From: Salvia splendens
Lineage: Eukaryota; Streptophyta; Magnoliopsida; Lamiales; Lamiaceae
Direction: 5' to 3'
Length of the DNA stretch: 64,000 nucleotides
NCBI RefSeq assembly: GCF_004379255.2
Contig: NC_056039.1
Location: 9,598,501-9,662,500 of the forward strand
Under the pieces are notes generated by a model. The model had not been told where the DNA came from and did not search any database. It saw nothing but the letters and a program-made list of their open reading frames with translations. Below, piece after piece: positions 53,891 to 64,000 of this stretch; the stretch's first letter is position 1, and each line of letters starts with the position of its first letter. Both the position numbers and the translations under genes were made by a program.

Positions 53891-54853
53891 ATGGGAGATA
53901 GGGGAATAACACTAGCAAAGGCGAAGAAGGAGCTAGAAGACTTATACCTAGGCGTCCCAGATGAGTCCGTGAACCTCACTTTTCAAGACTTTGCTCAAGT
54001 GAGGCACAACCAAAACCAAAACCAAAACCAAAACAATGCTGAAATCAAGAAACTATCTCCCTCTTCAGCCATGTCACCCATCGCCGAGAAATCGAAATCT
54101 CCTCTCTCATCTCCCTTGCCCAAGCTTCCTAGCCTCGACTTTAGCAAGGGCTTTCCCAGCCCTCACCACCATCACCATCACCATCTGGATATGGATCAAA
54201 GAAGCATGATGTATGATGACATGAGCGTCGCTAATTATGGAGTGGAGAGAGGAGGGAGGCGCCGCCCCGGGATCCCCCACTCCAATATCTGCGCCCTTTG
54301 CTGTAACTACATATACATCTGCCGTCATCGTTGCCTCGTATGTCATGTCATGTCATGTCATGTCATGTTATGTTATGTTATGTTGTCTATCTCTATATAC
54401 ACCCCATATTTTAATTAGCTAAATTTTAATTAGATTTAATTTGGCAGGTTTGTGGAAGAGTTTATTGTAGGCAGTGTGTGAACACTGGGATGGGGGACAT
54501 GACAGAAGGTAGAAAGTGCACTGACTGTTTGGGGAGGAGATTCAGCCAAAGGTTTCCTATATTTAATATGTAATACTATATTACTGCCGTCCATAAAAAA
54601 TAGTCTTGACAGTGAAAAATAATGCAGGTACATACATAGGGCGGGTAACATAGGGTGGTGCATGGTGTACCCATCGGTGATGAAGCAGCAGGAGCTCAAG
54701 TGGGCGGAGAGAGGGCCCCGGAGGAGCGGCGACAACATGAGAAGGCGCAGCCCCGTCCCATCCGGAACGCCGTCCAGGCACCATACTAGTAACCCTCCTT
54801 CCTTCGTCATGAACTCCCCCATGGCCATTAATCACCACCCTATGCCCTTTTAG
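53891..54853 (+). CDS. XLG-like cysteine-rich protein without a G domain
   Basis: Exons 53891-54337, 54448-54551 and 54628-54853 join in phase to 258 residues. The N-terminal half is low-complexity: MGDRGITLAKAKKELEDLYL, an Asn/Gln run (NQNQNQNQNN), Ser/Pro-rich sequence and a seven-His tract. The second half is a Cys-rich module, CALCCNYIYICRHRCLVC, then YCRQCVNTGMGDMTEGRKC and DCLGRRF, followed by YPSVMKQQELKWAERGPRR. Cys spacing and the MTEGRKC-x2-C element resemble the zinc-finger-like region of plant extra-large G proteins, but no Galpha domain follows. A family of such short plant proteins seems to exist; its biochemical role is not known to me. ATG chosen as first in frame after the 5'UTR; intact throughout. 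Confidence 0.8.
54338..54383 (+). repeat. Pentanucleotide microsatellite abutting a splice donor
   Basis: Five TGTCA followed by TGTTA units. The GTATGT donor of intron 1 of the XLG-like gene is the first part of this tract. Confidence 0.85.
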
Positions 54854-55449
54854 CTCTTGCTTCATTTTCTTCATCCTTTTCATTTTGGACTTTGTTTGGT
54901 GTTTCTCTTTGTTATGTATTTAAGATCAACCAATTATATTCATATATATTATTTTATTGTTGCATATTTTGTGATATTGATTGGAATTTTATAAACTTTG
55001 TGAATTTTCCACGATATAAATATAGTTCAATAAACAAGATAATTACATCGAGAATTATACTCCAACTGTGCGAACGGTCAAAGCTATGAGCTATCTCATT
55101 TCAGCAGTCACAGCTTCATTTTAATCCACAATATTTTGCTTCATGCCTGCTAAGTACACAAACCTTTTCATCAGTTGCATTTAAAATCTGCTAAAATTAT
55201 TAAGCTTTAGAATTTCTTGTTGATTGAGCCATTGTTTTTATAAAAAAAATGGACTTTTACGGACTCCTCATGAGAGGCTATTTTGTAAATAGGTCCGTGT
55301 TTATTTGAAAATTGGACTAACAATTCAATTAAAATTTTGATATACTAAAATTCAAATTATGAAATTGAGAGATTTAAAATTGAATTGAATTCAAAATTGA
55401 AAATTTTAATTTTATTTATATATTCAGTTTTGTGGTATCAAAAGGAGCC
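54854..55449. other. 3'UTR and spacer after the XLG-like gene
   Basis: AT-rich, no gene seen. Confidence 0.45.
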
Positions 55450-55459
55450 ATATACTATT

Positions 55460-55696
55460 AGGTCATCCTCAACTTCTCTTATCCATATCTTTCTTCCATT
55501 ATTCATGAACTCGCAAAGGGGCGAGTGAGCTTCACCGCCCTATAGGAATGTGTCATTTAGATGAGATGGCTCGCATCTTTCTCTCTTGAAGGAAACACTC
55601 CACGGGACGAGACATGATTTTTCATCCGCGACGCCATCCGTCATCGTTGCGAGACGAGCTCGAGACAACGATGAGCTGCGTTATGAATGCCCTTAA
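55460..55696. mobile_element. Probable Harbinger-like MITE, degenerate
   Basis: Starts 'ggtcatcctcaacttctc' and ends 'gcgttatgaatgcccttaa', the general look of TAA-flanked Harbinger MITEs. The interior is GC-richer than the flanks (cgagacgagctcgagac). The TIRs are poor, so this is tentative. Confidence 0.4.
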
Positions 55697-55886
55697 ATAA
55701 AATAGTTACTGTGCAAAATGACAAAAGCAGAAATTATAAATTTTATTTCTATAAAATTACTACTGCAGTATATATTAAGAAAAAAAGAAAAATAAAAAAA
55801 AGAGAAATAAAATGGATTTGTACACCACAATAGAATTGTTTGAGAGGCGATGCTCTTCTGCTCCGCTGCTCCCATCACCACACGCC

Positions 55887-55894
55887 TCTATATA
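55887..55894 (+). promoter_or_regulatory. TATA box of the nardilysin gene
   Basis: TATATAAA about 112 bases before the ATG at 56006, in a CT-rich core promoter. A start some 30 bases downstream would leave a ~90-base 5'UTR. Confidence 0.55.
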
Positions 55895-56005
55895 AACTCC
55901 CAAAATCGCTGCCGCAGTTACCTTTTCAGAAAATTCATCACTGCGAATTCCCCTAGATTCAATTTCTCCCCACTCTCAATCCCTCTCTCACCGCCTCTCC
56001 GTGCA

Positions 56006-59000
56006 ATGGCGGTCGGAACCTGCGCTATCTCCTCCGACGATGTCATCGTCAAGTCCCCAACTGACCGACGCCTCTACAGATTCATACAGCTGCCTAACGG
56101 TCTCTGCGCGCTGCTCGTCCACGACCCCGAGATTTACTCAGGCGAACCCTCTGGAGACGGAAAAACGGAAGACGAAGATGAAGAGGAGGATGAGGATGAC
56201 GAAGAAGATGATGAGTACTCCGAAGAAGAAGAAGAAGGTAGCGATGAGGATGATGACGAGGATGATGAAACTGAGGAAGTGAAGAAAGGCCCAACGCAGA
56301 AGAAGGTCAGTTTTTGTAATGGATGGTTTCGAATTGGAATCTGAAATGTTGCAGTTTTACTTATCGGCTTGTATCGTTGCTGGTCTAGTGAAGGTTTAAT
56401 TGTCTTTTGATTGTTTGTTTGCAGGCAGCGGCGGCAATGTGTGTAGGCATTGGGAGTTTTTCGGATCCTTATGAAGCACAGGGGCTGGCGCACTTTCTAG
56501 GTTGCTTTTCGCAATTCTGTGCATTTGAATTGATTCTTAGGAAGGATAGTTAAGCAAATAATACATTGGTTTTGATATGATAACTGATTGTAAGATTGAC
56601 AGCTTACCCTTTTGAACCTTTAACTTATTCAGATAGGATACTGTTGGGAAAGTGGTAGTAACTGAAAAGAAAGTGGTAGTAACTGAAAAGAAAGCAGTAG
56701 ATGGCAAATTCAAAGCTAGTAAAATGCTTATAATAGCAATAACTACTACCTCCACCCAAAAAACGTATAGTTCAGTTTTTTGGTATCCCCAAAAATATAC
56801 TAACACTTTCCTTTTAGAACATGACCCTTCACTCTACTTTATATTTCAATCTCTACTCTAGAAGTCAGTTAACCGATGTCCTTAAATTTATGCTTGTAAT
56901 ATCATGTGATGTGAGTCATGCTCTTGTTTTATACTGGATGGAAATAAAAGTACAGTTGTACAGGTTTCCACATAGATTTTCAAATAATGTATATTTGGAG
57001 AGTTCTAAGATGGATTTAGGGAAAAGCAAAAATGGTATGAGTAAAGTAAGGTCACAATCTGTACTTCTTAATCTAGTGCATGGACTGACGATGGTTGTGT
57101 AAAGGGTTCTTTTTTTAGCATAGATTAGAACAATTTATTAACTGGGCATAACTAGAGCGGCAAATAGGAGAAACTTATTTCTCATGTTTTATTGCAGAGC
57201 ACATGCTTTTCATGGGGAGTACCGATTTTCCAGATGAAAATGAGGTTTGTGAATTGAATTTTACCTTATAAGTGACTTTACATGTTGGATAAAAAGTTTT
57301 GCAATTCGTAGTTGTTGAACCTCCCACATACCTCTCAATTAGGCAAAGGAAAGTAAAGCAAAGCCTGAAACCTTAGGCATGCATTTCGAGGACCACTTTC
57401 CAGTAATTTGCTATGCTTTTTTGCATACCATTGTGAATTTGTGATCCAGGTCTTCCTCAATTGCTAATCCATTTGGTTGCTATTTTCACTATCATAAAAG
57501 AGGATTTTGAATTGTTCAGGTAACTAGTTGTATGAAAACTGATCATTTGACAACTGTAGCTGTTCCTGACCCTAGCCACCTCAGATACTGTATCCGAAAA
57601 CAAAATCTGTTCCACATGGCCTTCTCTCTTCTGCTCAAATTACCTCCATTTTCTTTCTGAAAATGTCCTCTTAAAATGCTTTATATGGTTCAGACCTTCC
57701 TTTGCCCCTGACCTACGGCTCTCTTCATTCAGCTCCACATATTCCAGCAGGTGGAATAGATCGAGTAGAGGACTATGTGTAGCTTGTTTGCTAAATAGAA
57801 ACATAGGTAACTCAGGGGCAGAGCAATGTGGTGTGGTGAGGGTTAAGATTAAATTAAAATTATAATTTGTAAAAAAGTATTATTATTTAATTTGTTAAAT
57901 TTTTTATTGCCAGTTTAGTGATTTTAAGCTAAGATTGTAATTTGTAAAAATATACTGTATTATTATTCAATTAGTTAAATTTGACAGTTAATGAAGTTTT
58001 CCATGTCTGAGCTTTAAACCTATGACTAATTCATTTCTATATCTTTGTTCTATGGTTAATATCATTAAAGTATAATAAAAATATGATTTTTAGAGATTTG
58101 TTAAATTTCTATAAGTTGATTTTAATATTTGTATTCATTTCAAAAGACATGTAATTAAGTAGGCTATGAAATGTTGTCTTAGGCCCCGGGACCCCATCGT
58201 AAAAGGTCTGGCTCCACCACAGGGTAAACTCGTTGAGATAATGGTATGGAACACATGAATAAATTATTGGTTTGTCTTAGTCCTTTAGTTTTGTTCACCA
58301 AGAAATACGACATAACTGTTTTTAGCAAAAATTATAGTGACAACATTTCATATGAATTCTCAAAAGATGACATGTTACCAACTTTGGGTTCTACCACTAC
58401 TCACTATTCGAAGCCTTTTTAAATCATCATGAGCGTACATATTAACTTACTATTCTAAGCCATTTGTAGCGTGGAACATTTTTTGGGATTTTTTCTGTTA
58501 TGTATCAATCAATACCTTTTTATTAACAAATGGGATCTTTGGTCTCTTCTTATGTACTCAAGACAAAAAATTAGCTTCTCAATTGACTCTTCTCTTGTCT
58601 AGTATGATAGTTACTTGTCTAAGCATGGAGGCTCATCAAATGCGTATACAGAGACTGAGCATACCTGCTATCATTTTGAGGTCAAGAGGGAGTTTCTTAA
58701 GGGTGCTTTGACAAGGTAAACTTCAAGGGCTCTTGCACTATTACATGTTTCTTGGTTTTCCTTGAACAAGACAGACTAGTCTTCTTTTATGTAGTGGATA
58801 GGATGGATCATCAATTGTTTCCCATTATCTTTCCTCATTTATATTCATTGAAGTAGAAGATACTTCTAAAATAGTGCAGTTTATTTGCTTAAAAATTCTA
58901 CATTGCACATTTAATAACCTATAAGAGGGTTACTGATCATCACATCTATGAGGCATAATTAAGTTTCTCCTTTGGTATGGTGGTTAACGAAGATTGACAG

Positions 59001-62000
59001 TATGATTGTTCTTGTTTTGTTTGATTTTCAGGTTTTCTCAGTTCTTTTCTTCTCCTTTGGTAAAAGCTGAAGCCATGGAAAGAGAAGTGTTAGCTGTAGA
59101 TTCAGGTTGGTGCATATCTTGTATCCTGAAAATGATTCTTACTCACAATTCCATTGACTTCTTTATCTTCCTTTGAAGCTCAATTCGTGTTGTTTTAATC
59201 AGTTAATTTGTTGCAGAATTTAATCAAGTTTTACAAAATGATTCATGCCGCTTGCAACAACTGCAATGCCATACATCAGCCCCTGGTCATCCTTTCAATC
59301 GGTTCTTTTGGGGTATGTTCACATGCTATTAGTTGTCATTTTACTCTGCACTAAGCTTTCTTTGTGGTTATATATTGGTTGATAGAATTCCCAGTTCAAT
59401 CTTTTTAGGGAGTAAGAAGAGCTTGGCTGATGCCGTGGAGAAAGGTGTTGATTTAAGAGAACGTATTCTGAAACTATACCATGATAGTTACCATGGTGGA
59501 TCAATGAAACTAGTAGTCATTGGTGGAGGTAAGTTTTCTCATTTTGTTTCACATTAACTGCAATTTATGTGGGTGATATGCTGTTTGTCAAGGTGTTGAC
59601 AATATACTGTTGTATTAACTTGCAGTTTTGCACTTTCCTGTTACTTGAATGGTTTTATATTTTTCTGTGAGAATAATATCATACAACTATTTTTGAAATG
59701 GTTAAAACTCGTGTATCTAAGAACTAATTGAGAAATGCTAATAAAACAGTATTTGTGGTGGTGGGGGGGGGGGGAATGAGTCCCCTGTTTGAATCAAATG
59801 GGATCAGCATATGATCTTTGCTTTATACCGATGAGAATGATGTGATTGTGAAATTTGTAGATGTGTTGATCAGTAAGGGTTTATTTTGGATTCTTAGTAC
59901 CATGATGGAATTTAAGGAGGGCTTGAGTCCTTGACTATGTTGGCACTTGGCTATGGACTACAAAGCATTTTCATTTGATATTATGGAAGCAGAATCTTGT
60001 GTGAGAATTAAGTGCCTGTTATCTTCTTTTAACTATTATATCTATTTCCTGCAGAGCCCCTTGAAGAACTTGAAAGTTGGGTCGTTGAGTTATTTAGCAG
60101 TGTTAAGAAAGGTCTTCAGGCTAAGCCAGAGATGGGTTTAGATATTTCTATTTGGAGAACTGGCAAACTTTACTGGTTGGAGGCAGTTAAAGACGTTCAT
60201 GTCCTTGATTTATCCTGGATATTGCCTTCATTGAGGAAAGATTACATGAAGAAAGCTGAAGATTACCTTGCCCATCTGCTTGGACATGGTAAGATGGTCT
60301 TCTGCTGTCTACCTTATTATGGTTGATTTTTGCTCTTTAAGAGTAAGAAATGATGACTTTTCATGACCTTTGTTTTGTATATTTCAGTTTGAGTCCCTTG
60401 AATTCTTGATATGAATAAAATGTTTGTACTCGTACACTCTAAAAATGAAGCAGCTTGATACTATTTTGATGATGCAAGTTGTTCTTTTTGTCAACAGTTA
60501 CTTTTTTCCATTTACTCTTTTCTTTTTGGTTGCAGCATGCCTGTAAAGTTTCCATTAACCAACCAATCTCGAACTCTTTTATTTCCTGACCTTGAAATTT
60601 CTTAATTTATAATATTGATGAGATCCGCATGTTAATAGCTTCAAATAGGGCACTGCAGGAGTAGTAATTTACTTAATTGACAACTGAAGTTGCTACCTTG
60701 TCTTTGAAAGACAGTAGAGATGTAGATTATTGGTCAGGGTTTGACTTATTGAAACAAAATAACCTGAAGATGTGAGAACTGAGCAGAGACGGTGAATAAA
60801 ATTTTGTGCACAGCACATGTAGTTTCAAGGAATCTCGCATGGCTTTCTATTGAGGATGTCGTCCCCTGATCTTTCTTACTACATGGGTCGCCTTATTTAG
60901 ACCTTTTTGACTGCCTTGTCATGTTTGTCATCTCTCCTCTTTCATTGACTTTACGTATAGCCTCTCAGCCAATGGGATGGTCTTACCTTTCGATGGAATT
61001 TAGTAAATCAGGTGGTATACAAGTTGTTAGCGTTTTATTATTGCATATCTATCTCGATATGCAAAGACCAAGAGATTGTGAATTGCTGAGGCTTGTTATT
61101 TTGTGTACATAGATTGTTCATTCCCTAGTTTGTGAGTCCACCTATTGCTTATTAATGCATTAATATTCTTATGGTTGGGCATTATGTTCTGACATGTTAG
61201 GGTACTAATAACATGATTGCAGAGGGCAGAGGAAGCATACATTTTCTCTTGAAAGCTAGAGGCTGGGTAACTTCTATATCTGCTGGTGTTAGTGACGAAG
61301 GGATGCATCGCTCCTCCATAGCATACATCTTTGGCATGTCTATACACCTCACGGACGACGGCCTGGAGAATGTAATTTATTTTTCCCTACTTTTTGCAAT
61401 GAAAAATGATTCAGAAAAATACAAGTTAACGAATATGTTTTCTTGAAATGGAACAGTTTTGAATTATATGATTATATCCTAATATCCATAATTTTGTGTG
61501 TTTCGTCTTTCGAAAATTGCAATAAGAAAGGACAAAAAGTTAAAAATATCCTCCTTCAGAATATAGTCATTTTTTTCGTAAGTACCCTTGTTAACTGCAC
61601 CACTTCCTCCCTCTCCATTTCTACTTAAAAGTAGACAACCATTCTTGTTAAATGGAGCAATAGGTATTCTATGATAATATAGTTGTAATTGTAACTGTTA
61701 ATTGGATTTGTTTCAAATATTTCAATTGGGGCACCTCCTATAGAGACTATGAACCATGCTTCTTTGCCCATACAATAATGGTTCCTTTATGCCGATGCTT
61801 CTTTACCATACAAAAAATGCTTCTTTGGTGTTAATGCTTTTTATGTATTACTACAATAATGCTTCTTTTTATTAGTATTACTACTGTTCGTCACACACAG
61901 ATCAATGGTCCAAATTGGTTTTAAGTACAAGGAGAAAGTTTTTATTTGATCATCTCCTATTTATATTTAAAATATCCAAAGAGCTTATTTATTTTTTAGT

Positions 62001-63072
62001 ATAAACCTGTTGCATCTCATGATGTTCTTATGCTCTCTAGTATTGTCTTTACAATGCCTTTTGTTTTTCATAATCTGTCCTAGTCCTGGAAACTGCTTGC
62101 CGTTTAGTATTTTCTTTTGATGTCTATGATGTAGATCTTCGAAATCATTGGGTTCATCTATCAATATATCAAACTGTTGCATCAAGATTCTCCTCAAGAA
62201 TGGATATTTAAAGAACTCCAAGATATTGGACATATGGAGTTCAGATTTGCAGAGGAGCAACCTCAAGATGATTATGCTGCAGAACTTGCTGGTATTTAAT
62301 GTTTATAATAAATGTAGTTTCTAGAGTTTTATGTTTACATTGTCCCTCTAGCATGGTATTTGATTGGTATACTATGAAATTCCTGCTCAGCAGTTGGCTG
62401 CTAATAAAAAATAAATATCAAAGACCACCATCTATCAACTAGGAATACTATGCTTTATTCATAAAGTTGACCCATGATCCAAGACATAACCAAGCCTAGC
62501 CAACGATAAACTGGAATAACAGAATTAACATATGCTGCAGCCTTCTGCGCCTTCCTCTTGGTACACACACAAGAGCTGTTAGGTATTAAGGATGCTTTAA
62601 CATATAATGCTGAAATGCTGAATGCTGAATGCTTTAGTTTTATTAGGATAAAGTATCCTGTATATTCTGTCCTGAAGTTGCTAAATACTTAAACCGTACT
62701 TATTTGCTATGCTCAATTGAGTTGAAATGCATGTGATTTGCCACGTGGAGGAGTTATATTTTGAAAAAGATTCCAATTTGATGCCATGAAAACATGGATG
62801 GTATCAGTTCTCAATGAAAATTTTTATTTGTTCTGTTCAGGTTTACCAAAATAGATTATTTTTGGCTTTTTTGATTGTTTAACTGAGGGATGATAAACTG
62901 ATGGCATATATTATTGCAGCGAATTTGCTTGTCTTTCCTCCTGAGCATGTTATCTATGGTGACTACGCATATGAAGTCTGGGATGCTGAGATGATAAAAT
63001 ATATTCTGGAATTCTTCAATCCTGGAAACATGAGAGCTGATATTCTGACCAAGTCTTTGAAGAAGTCGCATG
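56006..63072 (+). CDS. Nardilysin-like M16 metalloprotease (3' part beyond window)
   Basis: Exons 56006-56305, 56425-56500, 57198-57244, 58603-58715, 59032-59105, 59217-59312, 59409-59528, 60055-60288, 61223-61371, 62135-62291 and 62920-63072 join in phase to 506 residues. Nardilysins are zinc endopeptidases of the insulinase family that cut at paired basic residues. The inverted zinc motif HFLEH (His123, Glu126, His127) is intact and the third ligand is Glu204, 77 residues on as in insulysin. The family's acidic insert is at about residues 52-95. The motif is split by intron 2 inside the Glu126 codon. Other landmarks are KHGGSSNAYTETEHTCYHFE, HGGSMKLVVIGGEPLEELE and LLKARGWVTSISAGVS. Full proteins are about twice this length, so more exons lie past 64000; none was recognised in 63073-64000. 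Confidence 0.93.
56648..56691 (+). repeat. 21-bp direct repeat in nardilysin intron 2
   Basis: AAAGTGGTAGTAACTGAAAAG-like unit twice in a row, followed by a partial third (aaagcagtag). Confidence 0.8.
57815..58222. mobile_element. Degenerate hAT-like MITE in nardilysin intron 3
   Basis: Starts CAGGGGCAGAGCAATG and ends GGTCTGGCTCCACCACAGG, roughly inverted (CAGGGGC-GAGC versus CTGTGGTGGAGCC), with an AT-rich interior. No clear 8-bp duplication. Confidence 0.4.
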
Positions 63073-63742
63073 GTAGTAATCTCGTATACATTATTGTTGC
63101 TGTATTAGTTTTGATATTTGATTAGGCTTTGTGTTTCCTGAAATAGTTGTGTATATAAACACACACATATAGTTGAAAACAAAAAGTCATGGTGATTCTA
63201 GGAAGTTGATGGATAAGGCATTGGGCGGATCAAGGTGGTTGTTTGACCTGTGTGAAATTGCATCTATCACTCTAAATCTCCAGTGGTTTGACAATAGAAC
63301 CTTATCAAGCTCAAAAATCTCCCTTAATTGTTGATTTAAGTAGATTTATCGACAAAGTAGATGAATATGGATTGCTGCTTCTGTCATACTAATTTTATAT
63401 TGATTTGGTTTTAAATTGTCATTAGAAAGAAATGCTAACACTGATGGACTGAGCCAGTGTATAGGAGAAAGTAAGCTACTTCTGTAAATCAAGCAATAAA
63501 TGGTCTAGTTCACATTAAATATCTTGTCATAAGCTTTGTGAATGTGATTTACTTCTTCATATCTTTGTTATTGATGCTCATCAGTTAATTGACCTAGGGC
63601 ATAGACTTTGGCGTGTGACATTAAATTGAATTACCTATTTTTACATTCTGCTGCTATTTTCAGCTCACACTATACATATAATTGTTTCACATCCATGTCA
63701 TGTCAGAAATTGCTAAAAGGGTATACCTTCGATAAATCATAC
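63073..63742. other. Nardilysin intron, no exon recognised
   Basis: Begins with the donor GTAGTA after exon 11. I searched for the next conserved block (around EPWFGS in the family) and did not find it here. Confidence 0.5.
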
Positions 63743-63964
63743 AACCTCTGTCTACAAAAAAATAGTCTTGGATGTGGACGACATGAGTTATAATGCAAAA
63801 TTGGTTAAGTAAGAGAGTCAGAGAGAAAAGGTGGTTGAAATGTTGTTAGTGAAAAATGGGACCCACCTCATTAGAGAGAAAAACTTACTATAAATACATA
63901 GATATTAATTTTGTTGGACGGTCCAAAATGGAAAAAGAAGACTATATTTCTTGGATGGAGGTAG
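63743..63964. mobile_element. Stowaway-like MITE in the nardilysin locus
   Basis: Left 'acctctgtctacaaaaaaat', right 'ttggatggaggtag' before TA; roughly inverted ends. The interior carries 'ggacccacctcatt' and 'aataaatacatag'-like words typical of these MITEs. It lies downstream of the last exon seen, presumably in an intron. Confidence 0.55.
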
Positions 63965-64000
63965 TATATGTTTTCTTAACAACGCACATGGATCAAGTAT

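Noticed and set aside
55850..56005. Upstream in-frame ATG giving a transit-peptide-like extension of nardilysin
   Set aside because: The TATA box at 55887-55894 lies inside this stretch, so the mRNA probably starts after it; kept ATG 56006. A plastid form cannot be fully excluded.
56094..56493. Ser-rich and His/Leu-rich minus-strand frames opposite the acidic nardilysin region
   Set aside because: Antisense of GAA/GAT repeats.

Overview
This is AT-rich plant nuclear DNA, almost certainly from a eudicot. Genes are split by GT-AG introns, and the window holds a nuclear tRNA-Ile(AAU), plant-specific families (NETWORKED, VAL B3 factors, an XLG-like cysteine-rich protein) and many plant transposons (Copia, PIF/Harbinger, hAT, Stowaway, a Helitron end). 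An asterid such as a Lamiales species is my guess; the sequence does not prove it. Most coding exons are short, so gene models were rebuilt by joining exons whose splice phases agree.

Layout: 1-634 is the 5' end of a Copia-type LTR retrotransposon on the minus strand. 1417-3210 is a nearly complete PIF/Harbinger element that carries only the Myb/SANT-like accessory protein. 4948-9736 (+) is eIF2 beta, nine coding exons, intact. 11600-12736 (+) is an intronless NET (actin-binding NAB domain) protein. 13393-21101 (-) is a complete 14-exon DEAD-box RNA helicase of 564 residues. 22110-22183 is tRNA-Ile(AAU). 22512 to about 27815 is a composite mobile region: a Helitron-like 3' terminus, captured fragments of a BIG GRAIN1-like gene and of alpha-tubulin, a 196-bp tandem array, about 3.6 kb packed with a strand-biased AATGCA hexamer, and a tiny two-exon AT-hook gene on the minus strand. 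29631-36309 (+) is a multi-exon conserved-looking gene of unknown function with a 327-bp internal duplication. 37747-38091 (-) is a Myb/SANT-like fragment. 38720-43338 is a graveyard of non-autonomous DNA transposons, several with visible target-site duplications. 44912-52619 (+) is a VAL-type B3/CW transcriptional repressor gene with several independent lesions, so it looks like a decaying pseudogene. 53891-54853 (+) is a 258-residue protein with an XLG-like cysteine-rich module and no G domain. 56006 to beyond 63072 (+) is a nardilysin-type M16 metalloprotease that is incomplete at the exons seen here.

The genes do not form a pathway; this is ordinary plant gene spacing broken up by transposons. 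The least explained part is the 22.5-27.8 kb composite region: its AATGCA-rich body, tandem arrays, captured exons and AT-hook mini-gene may together be one gene-capturing element family. The clean frames of eIF2 beta, the helicase and nardilysin argue that the VAL lesions are real and not sequencing noise.
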